A stretch of DNA of 64,000 nt from Janibacter anophelis NBRC 107843 (GCF_001570945.1 NZ_BCSQ01000003.1:29221-93220), one strand, 5' to 3'; shown: positions 1-8,651, counted from the first letter of the stretch. Numbers and translations: made by a program. The notes: generated by a model not told the origin, from the sequence alone.

Positions 1-1
1 G

Positions 2-67
2 GCCGTCGCCGCCCTGACCGCCGTCTACCAGCTGGCGGAGCGTCTCGTCTCACGTTCCTCGGAGTGA
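2..67 (+). CDS. 3' end of an unidentified gene
   Basis: The frame beginning at base 2 is open to a TGA at 65-67 and reads AVAALTAVYQLAERLVSRS and two more residues. Almost every codon ends in G or C, as in the real genes here, so I take it as the C-terminus of a plus-strand gene that starts outside the window. The fragment is too short to name. It converges on the PucR-type regulator gene. Confidence 0.5.
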   Translation, partial: AVAALTAVYQLAERLVSRSSE

Positions 68-78
68 CCGCGTGGTCC

Positions 79-119
79 TCCCGACGAAGAAGGATCGGCG
101 CTGGGCCGAAGTCCTTCGT
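79..119. terminator. imperfect hairpin between convergent genes
   Basis: GACGAAGAAGGATCGGC and GCCGAAGTCCTTCG form an imperfect stem between the end of the partial gene and the end of the regulator gene. There is no clear T-tract. A weak bidirectional terminator is the likely role. Confidence 0.3.
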
Positions 120-134
120 TGTCGCGTCGTCACC

Positions 135-1361
135 TCATCGTTCTCGACTTCGGCTTGATTCGCGCCGACCCTCCTCCGTCGTCCGGGTGTGCGGGCGGCT
201 CCCGTGACCGCTGTCCTTGGTGGCCACCAGGAGTCCGAGGTGGAGCTCGAGGCGGTCGCGGCCGCGGGAGAGGTCGAGGCCGGTGAGTGACTCGACGCGG
301 CGCAGGCGGGCGTAGATGCTCTGGCGGTGCAGGCCGAGCCGGTCGGAGGTGGCGGCCATCGAGCCGGCCTCGTCGAGGTAGATCTGGGCGGTCTCGACGA
401 GCTCCGGTGCGGCAGCGAGCAGCTCGGCGACGGCGGGCGTGCGCACGGCCTCGAGCAGCTCGTCACCGGCCGCGGTGCCGAGCAGCCGCTCGATGCCGAG
501 CGAGGCCCACGGGTGGACGCGGGCGGCGACGGGCGGGACCTCGCCGCCGGCGGGCGTGGGCCTGACGACGCGAAGGGCGGCGCGCGCCTCCCGCAGAGAG
601 CTCGCCACGACGGGGAGGGCGACGAGCCGTCCGACGCCGGCGACGACGTGGGCGTCCGTGACCTTGGCCAGGACGCGAAGGGCGGACTCGGCCGCGTCGT
701 GCACCTCGGGGTCGTCGTCGGCCGGCACGACGAGGACGAGGTCACCCGACCGCTCGGCGACCCCGATGCGGCGCGGCAGCCCTCCGGGGCCGTGGACCTC
801 CTCGGCGCGCAGCCGCACGCCAGGGGCCGCGCCGAGGACGACGACGGCCGCGTGGGTCGCGGGATCGACGGCGAGCTCGTCGGCGAGCTCGCGCGCCGGT
901 CCGGCACCGCCGCCCGCAGCCGCGTCGAGCAGGTCGAGCACGAGTCGTTCGGTCTCGTGGCGTCGCGAGGCCAGCCGTGCGAGGTGGGCGCCCGCCCGGT
1001 CGGCGAGGACGGCCGCTGCCCGGATCCGCTCGGGCGTCAGGCCCTCGGGCGGCTCGACTGCCCAGAGGTAGCCGTGGACGACGCCGTGCCACCGGGCCGG
1101 CAGGCACAGGCGCGCCGCGGTCCCCCGCTCCGGGTCGGCTGGCACGTGCACCGGCCCGGTCGCCCGCGCGATGCCGAAGCTCTCGAACCACTCCCGCGTG
1201 CGCGGGTGCGCACCCCGGGACATGACGGTCTCGACGCGCACGCTGTCGGCGTCCTCGGCGTGGGCGGCGAAGGCGAGCAGCCGGAAGCGCCGGTCCTCGA
1301 GGGTCACCGGGGCGAGGAGGATCGCGGATGCCTCGTCGACGAGGTCCTGCACGTCAGCCAC
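135..1361 (-). CDS. PucR-type transcriptional regulator, probable regulator of proline use
   Basis: A 408-residue cytoplasmic protein. The N-terminal two thirds resemble a GAF-like sensor. The C-terminal 60 residues (QIYLDEAGSMAATSDRLGLH, then RQSIYARLRRVESLTG) match the PucR/CdaR-type helix-turn-helix, a family that often activates catabolic genes. It reads away from the SDR and putA, and related regulators commonly sit beside actinobacterial proline dehydrogenase genes, so proline control is inferred from position only. The GTG start at 1361 is supported by TACATT at 1368-1373 on the minus strand, six bases upstream, consistent with a leaderless message. No Shine-Dalgarno is visible. The last 20 or so residues are basic and poorly structured. 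Confidence 0.8.
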   Translation of the reverse strand: MADVQDLVDEASAILLAPVTLEDRRFRLLAFAAHAEDADSVRVETVMSRGAHPRTREWFESFGIARATGPVHVPADPERGTAARLCLPARWHGVVHGYLWAVEPPEGLTPERIRAAAVLADRAGAHLARLASRRHETERLVLDLLDAAAGGGAGPARELADELAVDPATHAAVVVLGAAPGVRLRAEEVHGPGGLPRRIGVAERSGDLVLVVPADDDPEVHDAAESALRVLAKVTDAHVVAGVGRLVALPVVASSLREARAALRVVRPTPAGGEVPPVAARVHPWASLGIERLLGTAAGDELLEAVRTPAVAELLAAAPELVETAQIYLDEAGSMAATSDRLGLHRQSIYARLRRVESLTGLDLSRGRDRLELHLGLLVATKDSGHGSRPHTRTTEEGRRESSRSRER

Positions 1362-1403
1362 CGGACAAATGTATGCGGTGGTCCACGATCGGTCGTGCGC
1401 TCG

Positions 1404-2438
1404 TCAGTCGCCCCGGTCCGTCCGGTCCGAGAGCTCGTTGTGCCGACGGGCCGCGCGGTCACCGAGGACGCTCAGGGCGTCGACCACCTTCGACCCCAGC
1501 TCGGCACGGGCACGAGCACCGACCACGTGGGGTGTCTCGCGCGACATCGACGGCCCGGTCCGCGCACCTCGGGGCAGGGCTCGGGCCACCAGTCCGAGGA
1601 GGCGTGAGGTCGCCCCGGGGGCCACGCCGTGCACGCGGCGACCCACCCAGGTCAGTGGCGTGAGCTCGACCTGCGCACGTCCCGCCAGCACGGCATCGAC
1701 GATGCGTCGGGCCGCTCGCGGCCCCGAGACCGACAGCCCGGGCAGCGAGGCTCCCGGGGCGAACCACGCGTAGTCCCGCGGGGCGTCCCCGACGAACTGC
1801 GCGTTGACGTGACCGCCCGTGCGCATCAACCCCGGGATGATCGTCGTCGACGTGACACCCGTGTCGGCCAACTCGGAGCGCAGCCCCTCGGTCAGGGCTG
1901 CTGCGCCGAACTTCGCGACCGAGTACGGCAGCAGGTGCGGCACGGACACGACTCCGCCGACGGAGCTGACGACGCCGATCCGCCCCGAGCCTGCGGCGAG
2001 CATCGTCGGCAGGGCCGCGAGGCAGAGGTGCACCGGACCCATGAGCATCGTCTCGACCGCGGCCCGGAAGTGCCCCAGGGTCGTCGACTCCACGGGGCCG
2101 ACCTGGATGATCCCGGCGACGTGGATCGCGACGTCGATCCGCCCTTCGTCCCGGCCGACCTGCTCGACCCAGGCCTCGACCGCGGGCGCGTCGGTCACGT
2201 CGCAGACGTCCCCGACGAAGGACCCGGCGACCGGCCCGGAGGTCGGGCCGACCAGCCCGTCCTCGATCAGGCGCGCTGCCCGGTCGAGCTCGGCGCGGTC
2301 GCGGGCACACCCGCGGACCCGGTAGCCCCGTGCGGCCAGCTCGGCGCTGACCAGCAGACCGAGGCCCCGGGAGGCACCGGCAACGACTGCGCAGGGGCCG
2401 TCGCGGCCCGCCTGTGTCCGTGCAATGTGCGTCGTCAT
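1404..2438 (-). CDS. short-chain dehydrogenase/reductase
   Basis: A 344-residue SDR. The nucleotide-binding motif is AGASRGLGLLV near residue 20, the active-site serine region is VVSSVGG and the catalytic pair is YSVAK near residue 175, all in the expected order. The C-terminus is about 80 residues longer than a classical SDR, as in lipid or membrane-associated members. I chose ATG 2438 because it directly precedes the Rossmann strand; ATG 2471 adds 11 residues with no ribosome site. The gene is divergent from putA across 132 bases that hold two inverted repeats, so co-regulation is plausible. The substrate cannot be told from sequence. Confidence 0.85.
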   Translation of the reverse strand: MTTHIARTQAGRDGPCAVVAGASRGLGLLVSAELAARGYRVRGCARDRAELDRAARLIEDGLVGPTSGPVAGSFVGDVCDVTDAPAVEAWVEQVGRDEGRIDVAIHVAGIIQVGPVESTTLGHFRAAVETMLMGPVHLCLAALPTMLAAGSGRIGVVSSVGGVVSVPHLLPYSVAKFGAAALTEGLRSELADTGVTSTTIIPGLMRTGGHVNAQFVGDAPRDYAWFAPGASLPGLSVSGPRAARRIVDAVLAGRAQVELTPLTWVGRRVHGVAPGATSRLLGLVARALPRGARTGPSMSRETPHVVGARARAELGSKVVDALSVLGDRAARRHNELSDRTDRGD

Positions 2439-2490
2439 GCCGATGCCGTACCCCCGCGCCCACCGCGGCATGCCACGTGGGACGACACTA

Positions 2491-2504
2491 GACATCTGTA
2501 TGTC
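2491..2504. promoter_or_regulatory. inverted repeat GACAT-N4-ATGTC, candidate operator
   Basis: A perfect five-base inverted repeat with a four-base spacer lies midway between the divergent SDR and putA genes. Size and place suit a dimeric regulator site. The TACATTTGTCC sequence before the PucR-type gene shares only a loose resemblance. Confidence 0.35.
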
Positions 2505-2520
2505 GATATCCGGACCGATT

Positions 2521-2534
2521 CGGACACCTGTCCG
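2521..2534. promoter_or_regulatory. palindrome CGGACA-CC-TGTCCG before putA
   Basis: Six-base perfect arms around CC, centred about 30 bases upstream of the putative putA -10 box (TACCGT, 2558-2563), i.e. over or just upstream of the -35 position. A site for an activator or repressor of putA is plausible. The binding protein is unknown. Confidence 0.4.
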
Positions 2535-2570
2535 TGGCGCGGGCCACGTCGCACGCCTACCGTCGACAGC

Positions 2571-5500
2571 ATGACGACCATCACGAGCACCGACCCGGCC
2601 ACCGCAGCGTTCGCCCCCTTCGTCGAGGACGCGATCGCCCTCGCCGAGCGCTGGTCCGCGTCCGCGGAGGCCGGCGAGACCAAGCGTGAGGCGCAGACGA
2701 CCGGCCAGCTCGCCGCGCTGCTGTCCGACCACGCCGGGCTCGACCTCGCGGTGTTCTTCGTCGACCGGGTCGCCCGCCCCGAGGACAACCGGGTGGCGGC
2801 CAAGGCGCTCAACCGGATCACGGCGTCGGACTCGGCCTCCTTCCTCGGTGGGCTCGACCGCGCCCTCCTCGGCCTCGGCGCACGCGCCGCCCGGATCGCC
2901 CCGCAGGTCGTCGTGCCCGCCGCCCGCGCGCGGATGAAGCAGATGGTCGGCCACCTCATCGTCGACGCCCGCGACCCCCGGCTCGGCAAGCACCTCGCCG
3001 CTGCGCGCGAGGACGGGTTCCGCCTCAACATCAACCTGCTCGGCGAGGCCGTGCTCGGCGAGGGCGAGGCCGCCTCGCGCACCGAGCGCACCCGGGAGAT
3101 CCTCGCCCGCGACGACGTCGACTACGCCTCGATCAAGGTCTCCTCGCTCGTCAGCCAGATCAGCACCTGGGACACCGACGGCACCGTCGAGCGCTGCCTC
3201 GACCGCCTGCGCCCCCTCTACGAGACGGCCAAGGCGTCCACGCCCCACGCCTTCGTCAACCTCGACATGGAGGAGTACCGCGACCTCGAGATGACGATGG
3301 AGGTCTTCATGGCCCTGTTGTCCGAGCCGCAGTTCCACGACCTCGAGGCCGGCATCGTCCTGCAGGCCTACCTGCCCGACGCGCTGCCCGCCCTCGAGCG
3401 GCTCATCGAGTTCGCGACCGCCCGACGTGACGCCGGCGGCGCCCCGATCAAGGTGCGCCTGGTCAAGGGCGCCAACCTCGCCATGGAGCGCGTCGAGGCC
3501 GTCATGCACGGCTGGGAGCAGGCGCCCTACTCGACGAAGGCCGACGTCGACGCCAACTACCTGCGCTGCATCGAGCGGGCGCTGCGTCCCGAGCTCGCCG
3601 GTGCCCTGCGTCTGGGTGTCGCCTCGCACAACCTCTACGACGTGGCCGCCGCCCACCTGCTCGCGCAGCACCGCGGGGTGCAGTCCGCCCTGGACGTCGA
3701 GATGCTCCAGGGCATGTCGCCGGCGCAGGCCCGCGCCGTGCGCGACGAGGTCGGCACGGTCATCCTCTACACGCCCGTGGTCGCCCCCAAGGACTTCGAC
3801 GCCGCGGTCTCCTACCTCGTGCGCCGGCTCGAGGAGACGGCCTCGCCGGAGAACTACATCCACGCCTCGTTCTCCGACGACCCCAGCGCCATGCCCGAGC
3901 AGGAGGCCCGCTTCCGGGCCAGCGTCGAGGCAATCGGGTCGACCCCCGTCGGGCCGCGTCGCTCCGCGGAGCGGGCGCCCATCGGCGACGTCTTCGACAA
4001 CACCCCCGACTCCGACCCGGCCCTGCCCGCCCACCGCGAGTGGGCCGCCCGCGCGGTCACGGCTGGTCGACCCGAGCCGACCTCCCCGCACCTGGGCAGC
4101 ACCGGCGCGGTCGACGAGGTCGTCGCCACCGCCCGGGACGCCCACGTGGCCTGGGCCGCGAGGCCGGCTGCTGAGCGAGCAGACCTGCTGCGCAAGGCTG
4201 CTCGCGAGATCGACTCCCGCCGCGAGGAGCTGCTCGCCATCATGGCGGGTGAGGCCGGCAAGACCGTCGCCGAGGCCGACCCCGAGATCTCCGAGGCCGT
4301 CGACTTCGCCCGCTACTACGCCGACCGCGCCCTCGAGCTGGAGGACGGGCCGATGACCGACGGGGCGGGATTCACCCCCTTCGCCCTGACGCTCGTCACC
4401 CCGCCGTGGAACTTCCCCGTCGCCATCCCGATCGGTGGCGTCCTCGCGGCCCTGGCCGCCGGCTCGTCCGTCATCATCAAGCCGGCCCCGCAGACCCCGG
4501 TCTGCGTCGAGGCGACCGTCGCAGCGCTCCACGACGCCGGCATCCCGCGCGACGTGCTCCAGGTCGTGCGCACCGACGAGGACGAAGTCGGTCAGCACCT
4601 CGTCGCCCACGCGGACGTCGACGCCGTCGTGCTGACGGGCGCGAGCGAGACCGCGCGCCTCTTCGCGGGGTGGCGGGCCGACCGCGAGCACGGCGCCCGC
4701 GTCCTCGGTGAGACCTCGGGCAAGAACGCCCTGGTCATCACCCCCTCCGCCGACATCGACCTCGCCGTCGCGGACCTCGTGCAGTCGGCCTTCGGCCACG
4801 CGGGCCAGAAGTGCTCGGCCGCCTCGCTCGGCATCCTCGTCGGCTCGATCGGGACCTCCGAGCGATTCCGCCGGCAGCTCGTCGACGCGGTCGAGTCGAT
4901 CGCCGTCGGCTGGCCGAGCGACCTCGGCACCCGCATGGGGCCGGTCATCGAGGCTCCGAGCGGCAAGCTGCTGCGTGCCCTCACCACCCTCGAGCCCGGC
5001 GAGACCTGGCTCGTGGAGCCGAAGCAGCTCGACGAGACCGGTCGCCTGTGGTCGCCGGGCGTCAAGGACGGAGTGCGTCCCGGCTCCTTCTTCCACCTCA
5101 CCGAGGTCTTCGGCCCCGTGCTCGGCCTGATGCGTGCCGACTCCCTCGACGAGGCGATCGAGCTGCAGGACGCGACGGACTTCGGCCTGACGGGTGGTCT
5201 GCACAGCCTCGACGAGGACGAGATCGCGCGCTGGACCGACACGGTCTCGGTCGGCAATGCCTACGTCAACCGGCACATCACCGGCGCGATCGTGCGCCGC
5301 CAGTCCTTCGGTGGGTGGAAGGCCAGCTCGATCGGCCCCGGCGCCAAGGCGGGTGGCCCCAACTACGTGGCCCAGCTCGGCACGTGGTCGGCGACCGGCC
5401 TGCCGACGAAGGGGGCGCCCGTCACCTCCGCCGTCCGCTCCACCGTCGACGCCCAGCTCGCCGGGCTCGGCGAGCGGGTCTCCGCAGACGAGCGGGCCTG

Positions 5501-5987
5501 GCTCGACGCGGCGCTGGCGAGCGACGCGGCCGCGTGGGCCGACGAGTTCGGCGTGGAGCACGACGAGAGCGCCCTGGTCGTCGAGACCAATGCCTTCCGC
5601 TACCGCCCGCACCCGCAGGTGCTCGTGCGCGCTGCCGCGGGCACGCGGGTCGTCGAGGTCGTGCGCCTGGTCGCCGCCGCGACCCTCACCGGCGCCCACG
5701 TGACGATCTCCGCCGACCCGGCCGTGGAGCTGCCCGCCAGCCTGGGGCACGTGCAGGTCGTCGCCGAGGACGACGCCGCTGCGCTCGCCCGGGCGCAGCA
5801 CGCCCGCGACGTGCGGGTGCGCGCGATCGGTGACGTGCCCGCCGCGCTCGTCGACGGACTCGTCGCCGCCGGCGTCGACGACATCACCGGCGAGGTCCTG
5901 GCCACGGGACGCCGGGAGGTCCTCCCCTTCGTCCGGGAGCAGGCGGTGAGCACGACCCGGCACCGGTTCGGCCACGTGGCCGGCTGA
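2571..5987 (+). CDS. putA: bifunctional proline dehydrogenase / glutamate semialdehyde dehydrogenase
   Basis: A 1138-residue PutA that oxidises proline to glutamate in two steps. The N-terminal ~430 residues carry the FAD proline dehydrogenase barrel (VRLVKGANLAMERVE, ASHNLYDVAA, ENYIHASF). The aldehyde dehydrogenase half has TPPWNFPVAIP, general base Glu714 in LGETSGKN and nucleophile Cys748 in GQKCSAAS. There is no ribbon-helix-helix DNA-binding domain, so it cannot be self-repressing as in enterobacteria. A C-terminal extension of about 130 residues follows the dehydrogenase. ATG 2571 is preceded by TACCGT seven bases upstream and no Shine-Dalgarno, suggesting a leaderless message. The much longer upstream frame is only open because of GC bias. 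Confidence 0.96.
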   Translation: MTTITSTDPATAAFAPFVEDAIALAERWSASAEAGETKREAQTTGQLAALLSDHAGLDLAVFFVDRVARPEDNRVAAKALNRITASDSASFLGGLDRALLGLGARAARIAPQVVVPAARARMKQMVGHLIVDARDPRLGKHLAAAREDGFRLNINLLGEAVLGEGEAASRTERTREILARDDVDYASIKVSSLVSQISTWDTDGTVERCLDRLRPLYETAKASTPHAFVNLDMEEYRDLEMTMEVFMALLSEPQFHDLEAGIVLQAYLPDALPALERLIEFATARRDAGGAPIKVRLVKGANLAMERVEAVMHGWEQAPYSTKADVDANYLRCIERALRPELAGALRLGVASHNLYDVAAAHLLAQHRGVQSALDVEMLQGMSPAQARAVRDEVGTVILYTPVVAPKDFDAAVSYLVRRLEETASPENYIHASFSDDPSAMPEQEARFRASVEAIGSTPVGPRRSAERAPIGDVFDNTPDSDPALPAHREWAARAVTAGRPEPTSPHLGSTGAVDEVVATARDAHVAWAARPAAERADLLRKAAREIDSRREELLAIMAGEAGKTVAEADPEISEAVDFARYYADRALELEDGPMTDGAGFTPFALTLVTPPWNFPVAIPIGGVLAALAAGSSVIIKPAPQTPVCVEATVAALHDAGIPRDVLQVVRTDEDEVGQHLVAHADVDAVVLTGASETARLFAGWRADREHGARVLGETSGKNALVITPSADIDLAVADLVQSAFGHAGQKCSAASLGILVGSIGTSERFRRQLVDAVESIAVGWPSDLGTRMGPVIEAPSGKLLRALTTLEPGETWLVEPKQLDETGRLWSPGVKDGVRPGSFFHLTEVFGPVLGLMRADSLDEAIELQDATDFGLTGGLHSLDEDEIARWTDTVSVGNAYVNRHITGAIVRRQSFGGWKASSIGPGAKAGGPNYVAQLGTWSATGLPTKGAPVTSAVRSTVDAQLAGLGERVSADERAWLDAALASDAAAWADEFGVEHDESALVVETNAFRYRPHPQVLVRAAAGTRVVEVVRLVAAATLTGAHVTISADPAVELPASLGHVQVVAEDDAAALARAQHARDVRVRAIGDVPAALVDGLVAAGVDDITGEVLATGRREVLPFVREQAVSTTRHRFGHVAG

Positions 5988-6005
5988 CGGAGACCTCGCC
6001 GACGC

Positions 6006-6068
6006 GCGGGTGGATGCCGACCCGCCGACGAATGACCCGCGCGTATACCTCCAGCCGGCGGCCTCAGC
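6006..6068 (-). repeat. dispersed GGAGGTATACGCGC element, copy 1
   Basis: 63 bases lying between putA and the antitoxin gene. It matches 6781-6843 with four mismatches in the same orientation. Its 45-base core (minus strand: TGGAGGTATACGCGCGGGT and onward to ATCCACC) recurs at 48400-48444 and, with TTGGAGG/CCTCCAA ends, at 18480-18526. Confidence 0.9.
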
Positions 6069-6100
6069 CGACCAGCGACGGCTGATGGTAGATTTATGCC

Positions 6101-6346
6101 ATGAGGACAACCATCGATGGAGCGGGCAGGATCGTCGTCCCGAAGTCTCTGCGCGACGCGATGCGGTTCGAGGCCGGCCAGCAGATCGACATCGTCTTCA
6201 CCGATGGTCGGTTGGAGATCGAGGTCGCACCGACGGCAGCACGCGTGGTCGCGGACGATGCAGGTGTGCGTCTCGTTCCCGACGAGCCGCTGCCGCCCCT
6301 CACTGATGACGAGGTCCGCGACGCCCTCGAGCAGACCCGCCGGTGA
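6101..6346 (+). CDS. AbrB/MazE-type antitoxin
   Basis: An 81-residue protein. Residues 1-45 (MRTTIDGAGRIVVPKSLRDA, then RFEAGQQIDIVF) are a typical SpoVT/AbrB swapped-hairpin DNA-binding domain. The acidic C-terminal tail (PLTDDEVRDALEQTRR) would be the toxin-blocking segment. It is the first gene of a two-gene unit: its TGA overlaps the GTG of the PIN gene. TAGATT at 6089-6094, six bases before the ATG, is a likely -10 box with no leader. The expected role is to neutralise the downstream nuclease and repress the operon. Confidence 0.9.
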   Translation: MRTTIDGAGRIVVPKSLRDAMRFEAGQQIDIVFTDGRLEIEVAPTAARVVADDAGVRLVPDEPLPPLTDDEVRDALEQTRR

Positions 6347-6762
6347 GCCGATCCGACCAGCACACTTGCGACACCAGCGTGCTCGTGCCGGCACTGGCCT
6401 CGTGGCATGAACACCACGAGGTGGCCGGGGCCGCCATGGCGCGCTGCACGGCCCTGCCGGGGCATGTGCTCCTCGAGACCCTCAGCGTCCTCACCCGACT
6501 GCCCGCTCCCCACCGGCTCGACGGTCCGGTGGTGCTCGAGGCCTTGGAGCAGCTCGACCTGCCGGTCATCACACTCTCACCCGACGGACACCTCGAGGCG
6601 CTTCGCCGACTCACCGCCCGAGGCCTGCGTGGCGGAACGGTCTACGACGGTCTCGTCGCGTCCACGGCCAAAGAGCATGACCATGCGCTCCTCACCCGCG
6701 ATCGCAGGGCACGACAGACCTATGAGGCCGTCGGCGTGCGGCTCGCCCCGATCTCGTCCTGA
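6343..6762 (+). CDS. vapC: PIN-domain ribonuclease toxin (VapC family)
   Basis: A 139-residue PIN nuclease. The acidic residues expected at the metal site are visible: Asp in CDTSVL (residue 10), Glu in LLETLSVL, Asp in VYDGLVAS and Asp in LLTRDRRA. Family members cleave RNA and stop growth when free of antitoxin. The GTG start overlaps the antitoxin stop (GTGA), giving translational coupling. It is an orphan cassette relative to its neighbours: putA and cimA face each other on either side, and near-identical 63-bp repeats flank the pair. Confidence 0.9.
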   Translation: MSRSDQHTCDTSVLVPALASWHEHHEVAGAAMARCTALPGHVLLETLSVLTRLPAPHRLDGPVVLEALEQLDLPVITLSPDGHLEALRRLTARGLRGGTVYDGLVASTAKEHDHALLTRDRRARQTYEAVGVRLAPISS

Positions 6763-6780
6763 CTCCACAGGCCGCCCTTC

Positions 6781-6843
6781 GCGGGTGGACGCCGACCCGC
6801 CGACGAATCACCCGCGCGCATACCTCCACCCGGCGGCCTCAGC
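6781..6843 (-). repeat. dispersed GGAGGTATACGCGC element, copy 2
   Basis: 59 of 63 bases identical to 6006-6068, same orientation, just after the toxin gene. Its last five bases include the cimA stop codon (6839-6841), so the cimA 3' end lies inside the repeat. Confidence 0.9.
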
Positions 6844-8419
6844 GCACCGGCACCCTTGCCCGCATCAGGCCGTAGGTGATGCCGTCGACGAGCGCCTCCC
6901 ACGAGGCCTCGACGATGTTGGGCGCGACGCCGACGGTCGTCCACGAGGTCTGGCCGTCGCTGTGCTCGATGAGCACCCGCGTCGTCGCGTCGGTGCCGTG
7001 GGCGGCGTCGAGGATGCGCACCTTGTAGTCGATGAGCTCGATCCGCTCCAGCTCCGGGTAGACGACCGACAGCGCCTGGCGCAGGCCCTGGTCGAGCGCG
7101 TTGACCGGACCGTTGCCCTCCCCCGTCGCGACGAGCCGCTGCCCGCCGGCGACGGCCTTGACCGTCGCCTCGGAGAGGGCGTCGACCCCGCCGCGGGCGT
7201 CGATCATGATCCGCCAGGACTCGACCTGCGCGTACTCCGGCGCGGCCTCCTCGAGCTCACGCCGCAGCAGCAGCTCGAAGCTCGCGTCGGCCGCGTCGAA
7301 GGTGTACCCGCGCTGCTCCATCTCCTTGACCTTCGCCAGCACCCGCGTGAGGGCGGCGTCGTCACCGGCGAGGTCGACGCCGAACTCGCGGCTCTTGAGC
7401 TCCACGGTCGCGCGCCCGGCCATGTCCGAGACGAGCATGCGCATGTCGTTGCCGACGTCCTTGGGCTCGATGTGCTGGTAGAGGTCGGGGTCGACCTTGA
7501 TCGCGCTCGCGTGCAGTCCGGCCTTGTGCGCGAAGGCCCCCGAGCCGACGTACGGCTGGCGGGAGAAGTGCGGGAAGTTGGTCACCTCGCTCACCGCGTG
7601 CGCGATGCGGGTGGCGTCCTGCAGCCGGTGCGGCTCGACGAGGTCCATGCCGAGCTTGAGCTGGAGGTTGGCGACGACGGTGATCAGGTCGGCGTTGCCG
7701 GTGCGCTCGCCGTAGGCGTTGACCGTGCCCTGCACGTGGTCGGCCCCGGCCTCGACGGCGGCCATCGTGTTGGCGACGGCACAGCCGGTGTCGTTGTGGC
7801 AGTGGATGCCCAGCCGCGCCCCGGTGGCCTCGATGACGTCGGCGACGGCCGCGCTGACCTGGCCCGGGAGCATGCCGCCGTTGGTGTCGCACAGGGCGAC
7901 GACCTCGGCGCCGGCCTCGTGGGCGGCGCGCACGCAGGCCAGCGCGTAGTCGCGGTCGAGGTGGTAGCCGTCGAAGAAGTGCTCGCCGTCGACCATGACC
8001 GCGCGCCCCTGTGCGCGCAGGTGCGAGACGGTGTCGGTGATCATCGCGAGGTTCTCCTCGCGGGTCGTGCGCAGGGCTCGCTCGACGTGCCCGGGGTGCA
8101 TCTTGGCCACGAGGGTGATGACCGGCGCCTGCGAGTCGAGCAGCGCCTGCACCTGCGGGTCGGTCGCCGCGGACCCACCGGCGCGACGCGTGGCGCCGAA
8201 GGCCGCGAGCGTCGCCGTGTGCAGCTGCAGCTCGGTACGCGCCCGGGCGAAGAACTCGGTGTCGTTGGGGTTGGCCCCGGGCCATCCCCCTTCGATGTGG
8301 GTGACGCCGAGGTCGTCGAGGTGACGGGCGATCGTCAGCTTGTCCACGACCGAGAGGTTGATGCCCTCCTGCTGGGCACCGTCGCGCATCGTCGTGTCGT
8401 AGACGTGGAAGCCGGTCAT
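6839..8419 (-). CDS. cimA: citramalate synthase
   Basis: A 526-residue enzyme of the isopropylmalate/homocitrate/citramalate synthase family, condensing acetyl-CoA with pyruvate as the first step of threonine-independent isoleucine synthesis. The N-terminus VYDTTMRDGAQQEGINLS and the metal and active-site motifs ALCDTNGGMLPG and GIHCHNDTGCAVANT are intact. A C-terminal allosteric domain follows residue ~370. Length and motifs fit CimA rather than LeuA. ATG 8419 has CGGAGTGACC as ribosome site; the longer frame upstream runs through the attenuator. It is last in the minus-strand ilvD-leuB-ilvE-HAD series and is preceded by its own leader peptide and terminator. Confidence 0.9.
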   Translation of the reverse strand: MTGFHVYDTTMRDGAQQEGINLSVVDKLTIARHLDDLGVTHIEGGWPGANPNDTEFFARARTELQLHTATLAAFGATRRAGGSAATDPQVQALLDSQAPVITLVAKMHPGHVERALRTTREENLAMITDTVSHLRAQGRAVMVDGEHFFDGYHLDRDYALACVRAAHEAGAEVVALCDTNGGMLPGQVSAAVADVIEATGARLGIHCHNDTGCAVANTMAAVEAGADHVQGTVNAYGERTGNADLITVVANLQLKLGMDLVEPHRLQDATRIAHAVSEVTNFPHFSRQPYVGSGAFAHKAGLHASAIKVDPDLYQHIEPKDVGNDMRMLVSDMAGRATVELKSREFGVDLAGDDAALTRVLAKVKEMEQRGYTFDAADASFELLLRRELEEAAPEYAQVESWRIMIDARGGVDALSEATVKAVAGGQRLVATGEGNGPVNALDQGLRQALSVVYPELERIELIDYKVRILDAAHGTDATTRVLIEHSDGQTSWTTVGVAPNIVEASWEALVDGITYGLMRARVPVR

Positions 8420-8478
8420 CGTGGTCACTCCGGGATGGGGACGAAGGGAGGCGCTCGCCTCCCGCGGTGAGTGTGACA

Positions 8479-8609
8479 CCTGCTCGTCGCGCCCGTCCGT
8501 GGCTGGGGTGTGCTCCGGACCCGATTGCTGTTGTCGCTGCCTGCTCGACAAAAGCAAAAGACCCCCCGGGTGTGGGAGGTCCGCGCGACGAGCAGGTGGC
8601 TCGTCGCGC
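8479..8609 (-). promoter_or_regulatory. cimA attenuator: alternative pairing segments
   Basis: In the transcript (minus strand), GCGCGACGAG (8609-8600) pairs perfectly with CTCGTCGCGC (8592-8583) around a seven-base loop, directly after the leader stop codon. The second segment, extended to ACCTGCTCGTCGCGC (8597-8583), can instead pair over 15 bases with 8493-8479, beyond the terminator. A ribosome stalled on the Ile-Ile codons at 8618-8613 would cover the first segment. This layout is what an attenuator needs. The exact switch is inferred. Confidence 0.6.
8548..8581 (-). terminator. intrinsic terminator in the cimA leader
   Basis: The stem GACCTCCC / GGGGGGTC (one G-U pair) with loop ACACCC is followed on the minus strand by CTTTTGCTTTTG. 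It is one of the few T-rich tails in the window and sits between the leader peptide and cimA. Confidence 0.8.
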
Positions 8610-8651
8610 CTAGATAATGAGCTGGGTCGCGGTGGCGACTCGGGTCGTCAT
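8610..8651 (-). CDS. putative cimA leader peptide
   Basis: A 13-codon frame MTTRVATATQLII ending in TAG at 8612-8610. An ATG at 8660 would add MLQ. It ends in Leu-Ile-Ile using CTC ATT ATC, then runs straight into the attenuator stems, and cimA feeds isoleucine synthesis. No strong ribosome site or -10 box was found, so transcription may come from upstream genes. Treat as a regulatory peptide rather than a protein. Confidence 0.55.
   Translation of the reverse strand: MTTRVATATQLII

Noticed and set aside
1404..6110. A 1568-codon open frame on the minus strand covering putA
   Set aside because: Only its 3' part (1404-2438) is the SDR. The rest is antisense to putA, is open because of GC bias, and has low-complexity composition with no motifs.
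6407..8470. A 687-codon plus-strand frame over vapC and cimA
   Set aside because: It is antisense to a full-length cimA and out of frame with vapC; no recognisable protein.
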